In this document: one piece after another, positions 8,787 to 16,506 of the stretch | Layout of the letters: each line of letters begins with the position of its first letter | Numbering within the stretch: position 1 is the first letter of the stretch | From: Deinococcus metallilatus | GTDB taxonomy: Bacteria; Deinococcota; Deinococci; Deinococcales; Deinococcaceae | DNA: 64,000 bases | Direction: 5' to 3' | Assembly: GCF_004758605.1 (NCBI RefSeq) | Contig: NZ_CP038510.1 | Coordinates: 151,501-215,500 of the forward strand | Translations under genes and position numbers: made by a program | Notes under the pieces: generated by a model | The model's input: the letters and a program-made list of their open reading frames with translations, nothing else | The model's database searches: none | Told to the model about the DNA's origin: nothing

Positions 8787-9728
8787 ATGCAAGACCTGAT
8801 TCAAAGCACCGAACCCGGCACGGCCCGCCGCGTCCTGCTCGACGTGCCGCTCACCCCCACCACGGCCCTCCCCGCCATCGTCGTCCGGGGACGGGAGGAC
8901 GGCCTTACCCTGCTGGTGACGGCAGGCGTCCACGGCGCCGAGTACGCGAGCATCGAAGCGGCCTACCGCCTCGCAGGTACCCGTGCGGAAGAACTGCGCG
9001 GTACGCTGGTCGTGTTGCCCATCGTGAATCCCAATGCGTTCTACCAGCGCAGCATCTATGTGAACCCGATCGACGGCAGGAACCTCAACCGCATGTTCCC
9101 CGGACGGCAGGGCGGCACCTACGCCGAACGGCTGGCGTACTGGCTGCACGAAACGTACCTCACTCACGCCGACGCCTACCTTGACCTGCACGGCGGTGAT
9201 CTGGTCGAAGCCCTCGAACCCTTCAGCATCTACGCGCGGGGGCACGAGCCGTCCCGTCAGCTCGCCCTCGCCTTCGGCCTGCCGCATCTGGTGGCGAGTG
9301 ACAGTTCCGGCATGTCTTACGAGGTGAGCCGCACGCATGGGGTTCCCGCCATCATCGCCGAAGCGGGTGGGCAGGGCCAGTGGGAGGCGCGCGACGTACA
9401 GCTTCTGGTGGACGGCGGGCGGCGCGTGATGGCGCACCTGGGAATGCTCGGCGAAACGTCGCCTGAACGCCAGGCGGTCGCGGAGTATGACACCTTCGCT
9501 TGGTTGCGGGCTTCTGCCTCTGGCCTGTGGTCCCCAGCTGTCCGGGCGGGGCAGCAGGTCGGGCGGGGCGAGACGGTGGGCATTCTGCGTGATTTGCTGG
9601 GTCGGGAACTGGAGACGTACCCCGCACCCGCCAGTGGGGTGGTGTTGTTCTGCGTGTCCAGCCTCGCCATGAACGAGGGGGACCCGCTTGTTGGAATCGG
9701 TGCCCAGACTGCCGCGGCGTGTCCTTGA
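8787..9728 (+). CDS. Succinylglutamate desuccinylase/aspartoacylase-family zinc hydrolase
   Basis: 313 residues; the start at MQDLIQ has an AGGTGAA ribosome site. It is an M14-like zinc carboxypeptidase fold of the AstE/AspA family: VTAGVHGAEYASIE (zinc His and Glu) at ~45, the NPIDGRNLNRMFPG substrate Arg/Asn motif, and the DLHGGD zinc His near 135. The C-terminal ~70 residues form the small beta domain of the AstE/AspA family (GRGETVGILRDLLGRE). It ends the operon and probably removes an acyl group from an amino acid, complementing the M20 enzyme. Confidence 0.88.
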   Translation: MQDLIQSTEPGTARRVLLDVPLTPTTALPAIVVRGREDGLTLLVTAGVHGAEYASIEAAYRLAGTRAEELRGTLVVLPIVNPNAFYQRSIYVNPIDGRNLNRMFPGRQGGTYAERLAYWLHETYLTHADAYLDLHGGDLVEALEPFSIYARGHEPSRQLALAFGLPHLVASDSSGMSYEVSRTHGVPAIIAEAGGQGQWEARDVQLLVDGGRRVMAHLGMLGETSPERQAVAEYDTFAWLRASASGLWSPAVRAGQQVGRGETVGILRDLLGRELETYPAPASGVVLFCVSSLAMNEGDPLVGIGAQTAAACP

Positions 9729-9908
9729 CTCCCGGTCCACGTTCAGGCCAAAGGAAGGTCGGACAGGTTATGGGGCATGACGAAGAAGAAATCGGACGGG
9801 CCGGACCGACCAAGGGGGCAACCTCAACACCATCTTCCCCGTCACCTTGCACCTGACTCTGGCATACCTCTTCCGCTGTCGCAGCGTCTACTCCATGTAG
9901 AAAGAAAG

Positions 9909-10205
9909 TCAGTGGTTATGCTTTTTTAGATACTCGTCCAGCGCGATGGAGAGGACGTCTTGGATCTTCTTCCCTTCCAGAGCTACATGGATCTTCAGAC
10001 GCCGTTGCAAACTGCGCGGCAAGCGCGTGTTGAATGATTCCAGCGGGTCCTCCTCCGGGGCCTTGGTGATCTCCGGAAGCACCGGAGTGTCGGCCTCCCG
10101 GACCGGTGCGGCCTCCGATTCGCTGTCCACGGGGAGGTGCCCCTCGGCGTTCATCCGTCGCTTCATAGCCGCGCCGATACTCACGCCTTTCTTGCGACCG
10201 GTCAC
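9909..10205 (-). CDS. Small ribbon-helix-helix DNA-binding protein, partner of ParA
   Basis: 98 residues. A GTG start overlapping the ParA stop (GTGA) is chosen over longer upstream extensions. The basic N terminus (TGRKKGVSIGAAMKRR) is followed by a disordered acidic linker, then residues ~58-95 (FNTRLPRSLQRRLKIHVALEGKKIQDVLS) form an RHH fold: a short strand and two helices of CopG/Arc/ParG type. Translational coupling to a short ParA is the hallmark of type Ib partition, where the RHH protein binds the centromere and represses the operon. GAAAG repeats upstream of parA (10763-10792) and at 9900-9908 are candidate binding sites. Confidence 0.75.
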   Translation of the reverse strand: MTGRKKGVSIGAAMKRRMNAEGHLPVDSESEAAPVREADTPVLPEITKAPEEDPLESFNTRLPRSLQRRLKIHVALEGKKIQDVLSIALDEYLKKHNH

Positions 10206-10759
10206 CTGAGCACCTCCGCGAGGGCCACACGGTACTCGGAGAGGTCCTCCGGCAAGGTGCCGAAGGCCTGCTCGTACTTCACGAGGTGCGGGATGACGCC
10301 GTACACCGGCAGCTCCTCTTCTTCCAACGCAAGTTGCATCTCCCGGCCCAGCCCCCCGCGCGCCTGGGTCAGCAAGATGCCCCAAGGTCCGCTGAAGCCG
10401 GAGGCCGCCAGGGCGTCAAGAGTAGGAATCAGGCGGTCTGCTTCCAGGGCATTGCACTTGGCCACGACGATCACACGTCTGGCGATGCGGGCGGCGTCTC
10501 CCAGCGCTCTCGGATCATTGGGTGGGGTATCCACTACCACCCAGTCATGCTTCATGGCCTGCGCTGCCTTCCCGTCGGGATAGATGGGAAAGGGCAGGTC
10601 ACCCGCCGCCCTTGCCCAGGCTCCAGCGCTGCCTTCAGGGTCCTTATCGAGCACCGCCACGTCACGCTCCTGCCTCTTAAGGAGAGCGGCCGTGTAGAGC
10701 GCCGTTACGGTCTTCCCGACGCCCCCTTTACGGGAAAGGACCGAAATTACTTCTGCCAT
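10202..10759 (-). CDS. parA: ParA-family partition ATPase (short, type Ib-like)
   Basis: 185 residues, without the N-terminal HTH found in type Ia ParA. Deviant Walker A (RKGGVGKT at residues 10-17) with the signature lysine, switch I-like VLDKDPEGSAGAWA, and Walker B VVVDTPP are all present. It is a dimerising ATPase that would position plasmid or megaplasmid copies together with the overlapping RHH protein. The usual length of this subgroup is 185-210 residues. It could also serve an integrated element rather than a free replicon. No replication initiator is present nearby. Confidence 0.88.
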   Translation of the reverse strand: MAEVISVLSRKGGVGKTVTALYTAALLKRQERDVAVLDKDPEGSAGAWARAAGDLPFPIYPDGKAAQAMKHDWVVVDTPPNDPRALGDAARIARRVIVVAKCNALEADRLIPTLDALAASGFSGPWGILLTQARGGLGREMQLALEEEELPVYGVIPHLVKYEQAFGTLPEDLSEYRVALAEVLR

Positions 10760-10762
10760 ACA

Positions 10763-10792
10763 GAAAGCTTACAAGAAAGAATGAAAGGAAGG
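10763..10792. repeat. GAAAG repeat cluster upstream of parA (possible RHH operator/centromere)
   Basis: GAAAG occurs at 10763-10767, 10775-10779 and 10783-10787, followed by GAAGG at 10788-10792, immediately before the parA ATG (minus strand). GAAAGAAAG recurs at 9900-9908, directly after the RHH gene, and at 11538-11546 upstream of the HTH antitoxin gene. RHH partition repressors bind arrays of short direct repeats, so these are candidate binding sites. This is inference from position and repetition only. Confidence 0.4.
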
Positions 10793-10806
10793 GGTTGCAA
10801 CGGACA

Positions 10807-11058
10807 AGGGATCAACTTCTTGAGGCCTATCCGTTGAAAGCGGGCCAGCAGTGGCGCTGGGCCAGAGGGCGGGCGGCGGAGACTGCAACGTCGCTGTTGG
10901 GGGGCTTCACACGTCCCCATAGGGCCGCTGTCCAGCAGGTGACAGAGCAGCTCATCTGGTGTGAGGACTTCCCCTCCACCCCTCAGCGGAAAAATGCTTT
11001 TCAGATTTACCAGGACATCACAGCCGTCGCGCAGTGCATCAGCAGCTTCCGACTCAGG
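10807..11058 (-). pseudogene. C-terminal remnant of a PIN-domain toxin
   Basis: Minus-strand reading gives about 84 residues resembling the distal half of the PIN proteins that usually follow this type of HTH antitoxin: an alternating hydrophobic strand with an acidic residue (GCDVLVNLKSIFP), then a LTPDELLCHLL helix and SLRRPP segment. The first ~100 residues, including the catalytic N-terminal Asp, are missing, and no start codon or ribosome site precedes it. It lies directly downstream of the antitoxin, where the toxin is expected. It is read as a deletion-decayed toxin gene. Confidence 0.5.
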
Positions 11059-11098
11059 GAAGGGGGGACACGCGCGTCCAGCAGGGCCACGCTTGGTA

Positions 11099-11485
11099 TC
11101 AATCCAGTCCCATCTCCTGGAGGTCAGCCGCGAGGACCTGTAAAGCTGCCAGCCGCTGGGTGTCCAGGCGCCCTTTATACGCGAGGACATCGTCCAGACG
11201 AAGTCGGCGGCGTGGCCCCACTTTTCGGTGCGGGAGTTCCCCGGCCTCAAGCAACTTGACGACGTATGGTCGACTGACCTTCAGAAGATCGGCGGCCTGC
11301 TGAGTGGTGATCTCAGATTCCAGAGCCGTGATCTGCACCGCTTTCCCAGCTGCGAGCTGCGAGAGGAGTTCGGTCATCAGCCCGGCGAGACGCGGGAGAA
11401 GAAAGTCAGGTTGCCGGTTGAACCGTTCCAGTTGCTGTTGGGCCGCCTGAGTGTCGGCAGGTGTGGGGAAAAAGGACGTCGTCAT
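11099..11485 (-). CDS. Helix-turn-helix (excisionase-type) antitoxin of a PIN toxin pair
   Basis: 128 residues. A helical N terminus (QQQLERFNRQPDFLL) precedes a MerR/excisionase-type HTH at ~57-106 (TTQQAADLLKVSRPYVVKLLEAGELP, then RRRLRLDDVLAYK). This architecture is typical of antitoxins paired with PIN-domain ribonucleases in Deinococcus and other bacteria. Here the cognate toxin survives only as a C-terminal fragment immediately downstream, so the gene is an orphan antitoxin. It could still autoregulate or act on related toxins elsewhere. GAAAGAAAG and a CAAGCTTG palindrome lie in its upstream region. Confidence 0.75.
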   Translation of the reverse strand: MTTSFFPTPADTQAAQQQLERFNRQPDFLLPRLAGLMTELLSQLAAGKAVQITALESEITTQQAADLLKVSRPYVVKLLEAGELPHRKVGPRRRLRLDDVLAYKGRLDTQRLAALQVLAADLQEMGLD

Positions 11486-11636
11486 GGCACCTCCAGTTCA
11501 GATCTTATCGAGTGGGCGAAACGAACGAAACAAGCTTGAAAGAAAGATTTCCTTACTCTTCATTTGAGGCAGCGGGGAGGCCGAGCAGTGTTTATCGTCT
11601 GGCTGTGCCGATCCCCGACATTCTTCTGGTGTCCCG

Positions 11637-11837
11637 ATGATCTCTGCTCTGCTGATCAAGGAGGGGCATGAACCGCGGACCCTGGACATGCCCTACCTGC
11701 GCGCCAAGCGTTCACGGCAGGACATCCTGGCGCAGACGTGGCAGTGCAAGTTCTGCGGGAAGGCCATGACCCCCCGGATGGGGGCAATCCGGGCATGGTA
11801 TTTCGCCCATAGGGGTCACAACACGAGTTGGCCCTGA
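11637..11837 (+). pseudogene. Truncated CoiA-like competence protein, N-terminal zinc-ribbon fragment
   Basis: 66 codons. After ~30 residues the reading shows WQCKFCGKAMTPRMG and AWYFAHRGH, the paired-Cys and FAH/His pattern found at the N terminus of CoiA-like proteins (processing of incoming DNA). The family normally continues for 200 or more residues with a nuclease-like domain. Here translation stops just after RGHNTSWP and the next bases belong to a probable decayed insertion element. It is read as a broken gene, possibly truncated by that insertion. Confidence 0.5.
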
Positions 11838-12076
11838 TCGTACGTCAAGGTTGCACAAACACCCGTTTGCGCAACCTTAGCCACGGTGACCTGCCCTATC
11901 GGCAGGCCAATGGTCGCTCCGTCTCCCCTCCACCACCGTGGGTGGCCCGGGGGTTTAGGACTCGTCCCGACGATCCTGAACCAGAGCCACACGACCGGCA
12001 GCCGCACCCGCGTCACCCTGACCAGGGCCGCATCAGGTCGAGGCACACGTTGCGACGATGGGCTGGCGATCCCACC
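11819..12076 (-). pseudogene. Probable decayed transposase C-terminal fragment
   Basis: The minus-strand frame reads a VRVTRVRLPVVWLWF segment that resembles the late beta-strand region of DDE transposases common in Deinococcus (strand ending in LWLWW/F). It lacks the following catalytic Glu domain and has no start. The rest of the 11838-12186 gap holds no other recognisable gene. An 8-bp inverted repeat, AAGGTTGC...GCAACCTT (11847-11854/11871-11878), lies inside it. Identification is by short similarity only. Confidence 0.3.
11847..11878. repeat. Inverted repeat / potential hairpin
   Basis: Arms AAGGTTGC and GCAACCTT separated by 16 nt that themselves contain AAAC...GTTT pairing. It starts 9 bp after the stop of the truncated CoiA-like frame. 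It could be a terminator, an IS end or a transposon hairpin; no T-tract follows. Confidence 0.35.
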
Positions 12077-12186
12077 AAGGATGCTTCAGCGAACGGTCGC
12101 AGTGACGCTTGCACGCCCAAATCTGGTGGCCTGCTCTGACAGCTCGTCCGTGGTCGGGGGACCGGCTCAGCCCCGGTCCGTGGCCC

Positions 12187-13419
12187 TCATCCGCCCTGGC
12201 GACGGGCGCGGCGCCCGAGATCCAACCCGACCGGCAGCAGGCTCGCCGCCGTGAGCAGCCCCATCACGCCGAGGGCGGGCAGGCCGCCCGCGAAGGCCCC
12301 GATTCCCAGCGCCAGCCCCGCCGCAAGGAGGTTCCAGCCCACCTGCGGGCCATCCCAGCGGCTGCCCGAGGCCAGGTAAGCCCAGTTGATGGCGGCGAGC
12401 GCCGCGAAGCACAGCGCGGTGGCCCCCGCCAGCAGCCAGCGCGACGGGTCGGGCAGGGCCGGTTGCGTGGCCTCGCGGATGGCGTGCGTGACGCCCATCG
12501 CCCCGGCCCCGATGCCCACCGTGAAGGGCAGGTGGGCGTACAGCCAGATGTTGTAGGGCGCGGTGCGGCCCTCCCTGACGGCCTGAACCGCCGCACCGTC
12601 CGACGTCTCGAAGTACACCCACCACAGCGCGAAGGCCAGCAGCAGCGCCAGGGCCGCGACCCCCTCCGCCGGTCCCTGGGTCTGCTGGCGGAGTCCCTCC
12701 ACCACCCCCACGGCGCTCTCGCCCAGGACGATCAGCGTGAAGTTGCCGAAGCGCTCCTGCAGGTGCCCGGTGTTGGGTGGGAAGCGGACGTTCCAGCGCG
12801 CCAGCACCAGCGGGGTGCCGACATCCACCAGGAAGGCGACGCCCCACAGCCAGAAGCGGGCAGGCGCGGGCACCAGCGCCGAGACCAGCCACAGCAGCGC
12901 CGCGAGGCCGTAGCCCAGCGCGAAGCGTGAGGCGGGCACCCGCGCCTCGGGGGCCGCCCGCGCCGCGTTGGCGTAACCGAGGGCCAGGATCAGCCGGAAC
13001 CCCCCGTAGGCGAGCGCAAACCCGGCAGCCCCCGGCCCCAGGGCGTCCTGTGCCCGCAGGGCGAGCGTCAGCGCCAGCCCCATCTGGACCAGCGTGATCA
13101 GGCGGTCACTCAGGTCATCGGTGCCGAAGCGGTCCACGTAGTAGACGTAGCCGACCCAGGCCCACCAGACCGGGACCGCCAGGACCAGGAAGCCCAGGAC
13201 GGCGCTTCCCGTGACGCCCCCTTCCAGCCGCCGCGCCACCTGGTCCACCGCCACCACGAAGACGAGGTCGAAGAACAGCTCCATCCACGTCGTCTTGCGC
13301 TCCCCCTGCTCGCCGGTCCGCAGGCGCGGGGGTTCAAAGAGCGGCCGGTCGGGACTCCGCCAGGTGCCCGAGGCCGTCTCGTCCCCCAACTCGTTGGTGC
13401 TGCCTGGCATCCTGTCCAC
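12187..13419 (-). CDS. ltrA: Low temperature requirement protein A (LtrA) family membrane protein
   Basis: 410 residues. An N-terminal cytoplasmic segment ends in TTWMELFFDLVFVVAVDQ, the family signature, followed by about ten hydrophobic helices spread to the C terminus. A second conserved motif, HLQERFGNFTLIVLGESA, occurs near residue 210. Families like this are predicted multi-pass proteins of unknown biochemical role, named from a Listeria cold-growth mutant. The gene is monocistronic or the last of the minus-strand group beginning at 18452. ATG at 13410 is an alternative start three codons downstream. Confidence 0.88.
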   Translation of the reverse strand: MDRMPGSTNELGDETASGTWRSPDRPLFEPPRLRTGEQGERKTTWMELFFDLVFVVAVDQVARRLEGGVTGSAVLGFLVLAVPVWWAWVGYVYYVDRFGTDDLSDRLITLVQMGLALTLALRAQDALGPGAAGFALAYGGFRLILALGYANAARAAPEARVPASRFALGYGLAALLWLVSALVPAPARFWLWGVAFLVDVGTPLVLARWNVRFPPNTGHLQERFGNFTLIVLGESAVGVVEGLRQQTQGPAEGVAALALLLAFALWWVYFETSDGAAVQAVREGRTAPYNIWLYAHLPFTVGIGAGAMGVTHAIREATQPALPDPSRWLLAGATALCFAALAAINWAYLASGSRWDGPQVGWNLLAAGLALGIGAFAGGLPALGVMGLLTAASLLPVGLDLGRRARRQGG

Positions 13420-13740
13420 ATCTCACCTCGGCCGGTCGGGGCGCAGGTCGTTCAGGTCCGGACCGGGCATGGTTCCCTCCCCGGCCCCCGGGGGAGGCAG
13501 TGAGCTCACTCGACCGGCCTGCTCTCCGAGAGGGACGTGGAGGTGGACTCGATCCGTTGCTGGTGCAGCTTGCCAGCTCCTGGGCATCGACCGCGTGGTC
13601 CGCCATCACGATGGTCTGGCACAGCAGCAGGGAAGCGCTGCTGCTTGCTGCTGCCCGTCAGGAGGCGGGTGCCCGCGTCGCTGAGGACCGCGCCCTGGCC
13701 CGGCAGACCAGCAGTTCCGTCTGACGCAACCGTTGGTCCA
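13420..13740. other. 321-bp stretch without a convincing gene
   Basis: Between ltrA and the royal-jelly-family gene. Short open frames exist on both strands (for example 13500-13724 plus) but show no family resemblance, ribosome site or codon bias that would set them apart. A GC-rich run, CCCCCGGGGG, sits at ~13485-13495. No terminator with a T-tract is seen. Confidence 0.5.
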
Positions 13741-14853
13741 TCACCGTAACAGGACGGGCTGGGCGTCAATCCTGATCCGGAAGAGGCTGTAGGGCTTGCG
13801 GCGCAAGTCCTGCCCGCCGTGATAACGCGCCTGACGGTGGAGTTGATTGGCGGTCACGTAGAGGTAGCCATCATTCGCCACGGACATGGTATCGGGCCAC
13901 AGCAGGCGTGGGTCGTGAACGACGGTCTCCCACACGCCCCCTTCCTTGCGCCGCAGGATGGCGTTGTGTTCGTAGTTCCCGGAGTAGATGTACCCGTCCG
14001 CGTCGGACTCCAGCCCGTCCGAGGCCCCGCCCCGATCCCCTTCGTCCCGGACGGCGGCGGCGACCGCCTGGTCCTCCAGAGAACGGTCCGCCAGGGCATC
14101 GGTGCTCACGCTATAAAGCCGCCGACTGCCGAGCGGGCAGTAGTACAGGCGTGAGCCGTCGGCCGAGATGGCGATGCCGTCCGATCCCATCCCCGCACCC
14201 TGCTTGACCTCTCCGTCCTTGCGTTCCAGAAAAGGCCGTCCCTCGACGATGGGGAGGAAATCTTGCAGGTCCTGCGCCTTGGTGGAGGGATCGTCATGCA
14301 ACTTCCGCCAGCTCTCACCGCTGTCGAGGTCCACCACGATCAGGCCGTTGGGTCCCTGTTGCGCCGAGTCGGTGATAAAGGCCATCCCCGCCTCACCGCG
14401 CCTCAGGTCGAAGCGCACGTCGTTGAGGTACGAGGTGGGCAGGGCCACGTCCTGTGGAAAGAGGATCGTCCGGACCACCTGATCCGTCGCCAGGTCCACG
14501 CAGAGGAGCTTCGGCCCTCCGTACTGCGTGGGCTGGAACATCGGACTGCCGGTGTCGAGAATCCACAGCCGGTCAGCCGGATCGACCACGACACTCTGCA
14601 CCGACACCAGGGCGGCGGCAGGATCATTCGGATGGGTGTCGTTCGTCGCCTGATCCGGGTAGGCCACCGGTTGGCCGTCCCGCAATTCGGCGACCGTGAA
14701 TTGCACGTCGTCGCCCCACTTGGGAAAGTTGATGAAGATGCGCCCCGTGTGGGACACCGTCACGCCCGTGAGCATCGCACCGCCAAAGGTCGCCACCACC
14801 TCCAGCGTTCCGACGGGTTCGTCGGTGGGCAGGTTTTGCGCCTGATCGTTCAT
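13741..14853 (-). CDS. Major royal jelly protein/Yellow-family beta-propeller protein
   Basis: 370 residues from the ATG with AGGAGAG upstream. It has no signal peptide. The sequence matches bacterial MRJP members: opening LEVVATFGGAMLTGVTVSHTG with FINFPKWGD, the VDPADRLWILDTG blade motif near 100, YLNDVRFDLRRG, and GSDGIAISADGSRLYYCPLGSRRLY near 240. The fold is a six-bladed propeller, and some bacterial relatives act as gluconolactonase-like lactonases. It follows two zinc dehydrogenases, so hydrolysis of a lactone formed by them is a reasonable inference, not shown. Confidence 0.85.
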   Translation of the reverse strand: MNDQAQNLPTDEPVGTLEVVATFGGAMLTGVTVSHTGRIFINFPKWGDDVQFTVAELRDGQPVAYPDQATNDTHPNDPAAALVSVQSVVVDPADRLWILDTGSPMFQPTQYGGPKLLCVDLATDQVVRTILFPQDVALPTSYLNDVRFDLRRGEAGMAFITDSAQQGPNGLIVVDLDSGESWRKLHDDPSTKAQDLQDFLPIVEGRPFLERKDGEVKQGAGMGSDGIAISADGSRLYYCPLGSRRLYSVSTDALADRSLEDQAVAAAVRDEGDRGGASDGLESDADGYIYSGNYEHNAILRRKEGGVWETVVHDPRLLWPDTMSVANDGYLYVTANQLHRQARYHGGQDLRRKPYSLFRIRIDAQPVLLR

Positions 14854-14935
14854 GGTGCTCTCCTGATGAGAAGACACAGGTGATCGGAGGCGGGGGCAGC
14901 ATAACTCCTCTGCTGCCCCCACGTTCTGCCTGAAG

Positions 14936-16078
14936 TCAGGTGGTGGGGTGGAGGATCACCTTGGTCCAGCCGTCGTTGCGCTCGTCGAAGTTCTTGTAGG
15001 CGTCGGGCGCCTCGTCCAGCGCCAGATTGTGCGAGACGATGAAGGACGGTTCGGCCCGGCCCACCGCGATCAGGTCGCGCAACTGGCGGTTGTACGCCTT
15101 GACGTTGCACTGCCCGGTGCCCACATGCTGCCCCCGGAACCACAACATTCCCCAGTCGAAAGGAATCTCGCCGTGTTTGGCGAGCTGGGTGGCCCCGCCC
15201 GGGTCCAGCGGCTCGAAGACACCCACCGCGCCGATCCCCCCGGTGAACTTCACCGATTTCACCAGGTTGTTCATGGTCAACCCGGGAATTTCCTTGCCGT
15301 GATAGTCGTGGCACTGATACCCCACGCACTCGCAGCCCCGGTCCGCCCCGATCCCGTTGGTCAGTTCCATCACCCGGTCCACCGGGTTCACCTGTGAGTC
15401 GTCGATGGCGATGGCCCCGATGCTCTCGGCGAGCCGCAGCCGGTCGGCGTGGTGGTCCACCACCATCACCATGCAGGCACCCTGAAGCATGGCGGAGTAG
15501 GCCGCCATCAGGCCCACGGGACCGGCGCCGTAGACCACGACCGACTCGCCGGGGCACAGCCCCGCCAGCCGGGTCGCGTGCCAGCCGGTCGGGAAGATGT
15601 CGGCCAGCATCACGTAGTCGGCCTCCTTTTCCCGGGCGTCCGGGGGGAGCAGCAGGCAGTTGTAGTCCCCGTAGGGCACCCGCAGGAGTTCGGCCTGCCC
15701 GCCCGGGTAAGGCCCCATGTCGGCAAAGCCGTAGGCCGCACCGGCCATGCCAGGGTTGGCGGTCGTGAGGCAGAAGGCACTCAGGCCCCTCTCGCAGTTC
15801 TTGCAAAAGCCGCAGCCGATGTTGAAGGGCAAGACCACCAGGTCCCCGACCTTCACCCGGTCGACCGCCTCGCCGACCTCGATCACTTCGCCAAAGTTCT
15901 CGTGACCGAAGATGCTGCCCTTCTCGAAATCGGTGCGGCCCTCGTACATGTGGAGGTCGCTGCCGCAGATGTTGGTGCTGGTGATCCTGACCAGGACGTC
16001 GGTGGGACGCTGAATCTGAGCATCCGGGACGTTCTTCACCGCCACATCGCGGGGACCGTTGTAGACGACTGCTTTCAT
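14936..16078 (-). CDS. fdhA: Zinc-dependent dehydrogenase, glutathione-independent formaldehyde dehydrogenase type
   Basis: 380 residues, MDR superfamily. Catalytic-zinc residues are in STNICGSDLHMYEGRT (Cys ~38) and GHENFGEV (His/Glu). The structural-zinc Cys set lies in FNIGCGFCKNCERG, and the NAD-binding motif GAGPVGLMAA is near 180. The GAAYGFADMG and LADIFPTGWHAT segments are specific to the Pseudomonas-type formaldehyde dismutase/dehydrogenase subgroup, where tightly bound NAD handles free aldehydes without glutathione. A general alcohol dehydrogenase role cannot be excluded. It lies downstream of a second MDR enzyme and an ABM protein on the same strand. Confidence 0.85.
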   Translation of the reverse strand: MKAVVYNGPRDVAVKNVPDAQIQRPTDVLVRITSTNICGSDLHMYEGRTDFEKGSIFGHENFGEVIEVGEAVDRVKVGDLVVLPFNIGCGFCKNCERGLSAFCLTTANPGMAGAAYGFADMGPYPGGQAELLRVPYGDYNCLLLPPDAREKEADYVMLADIFPTGWHATRLAGLCPGESVVVYGAGPVGLMAAYSAMLQGACMVMVVDHHADRLRLAESIGAIAIDDSQVNPVDRVMELTNGIGADRGCECVGYQCHDYHGKEIPGLTMNNLVKSVKFTGGIGAVGVFEPLDPGGATQLAKHGEIPFDWGMLWFRGQHVGTGQCNVKAYNRQLRDLIAVGRAEPSFIVSHNLALDEAPDAYKNFDERNDGWTKVILHPTT

Positions 16079-16173
16079 GGTGTTCCTCCTGCTCCAGGGG
16101 ACACGTCCCTTTGGTGCCGTTGAACAGGCTGCCGACCGCTCGCTGTCCCGTCTGTTCCTCTTCGGGGCCTCCT

Positions 16174-16473
<300 letters not shown>

Positions 16474-16506
16474 GTCCCCCCTCCTTTCTCAGCCTCTTGC
16501 CGACCG

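Noticed and set aside
9729..9908. Short ATG frame near 9778 and a GGNLNTIFPV-like reading
   Set aside because: Resembles only a few residues of the upstream hydrolase motif; no start/ribosome site or continuation.
11059..11250. Extension of the PIN-remnant frame up to an ATG at 11250
   Set aside because: This part overlaps the antitoxin gene in another frame and shows no PIN resemblance, so it was not treated as part of the remnant or as a gene.
13500..13724. 74-codon plus-strand frame between ltrA and the MRJP gene
   Set aside because: No ribosome site, family similarity or neighbour support.
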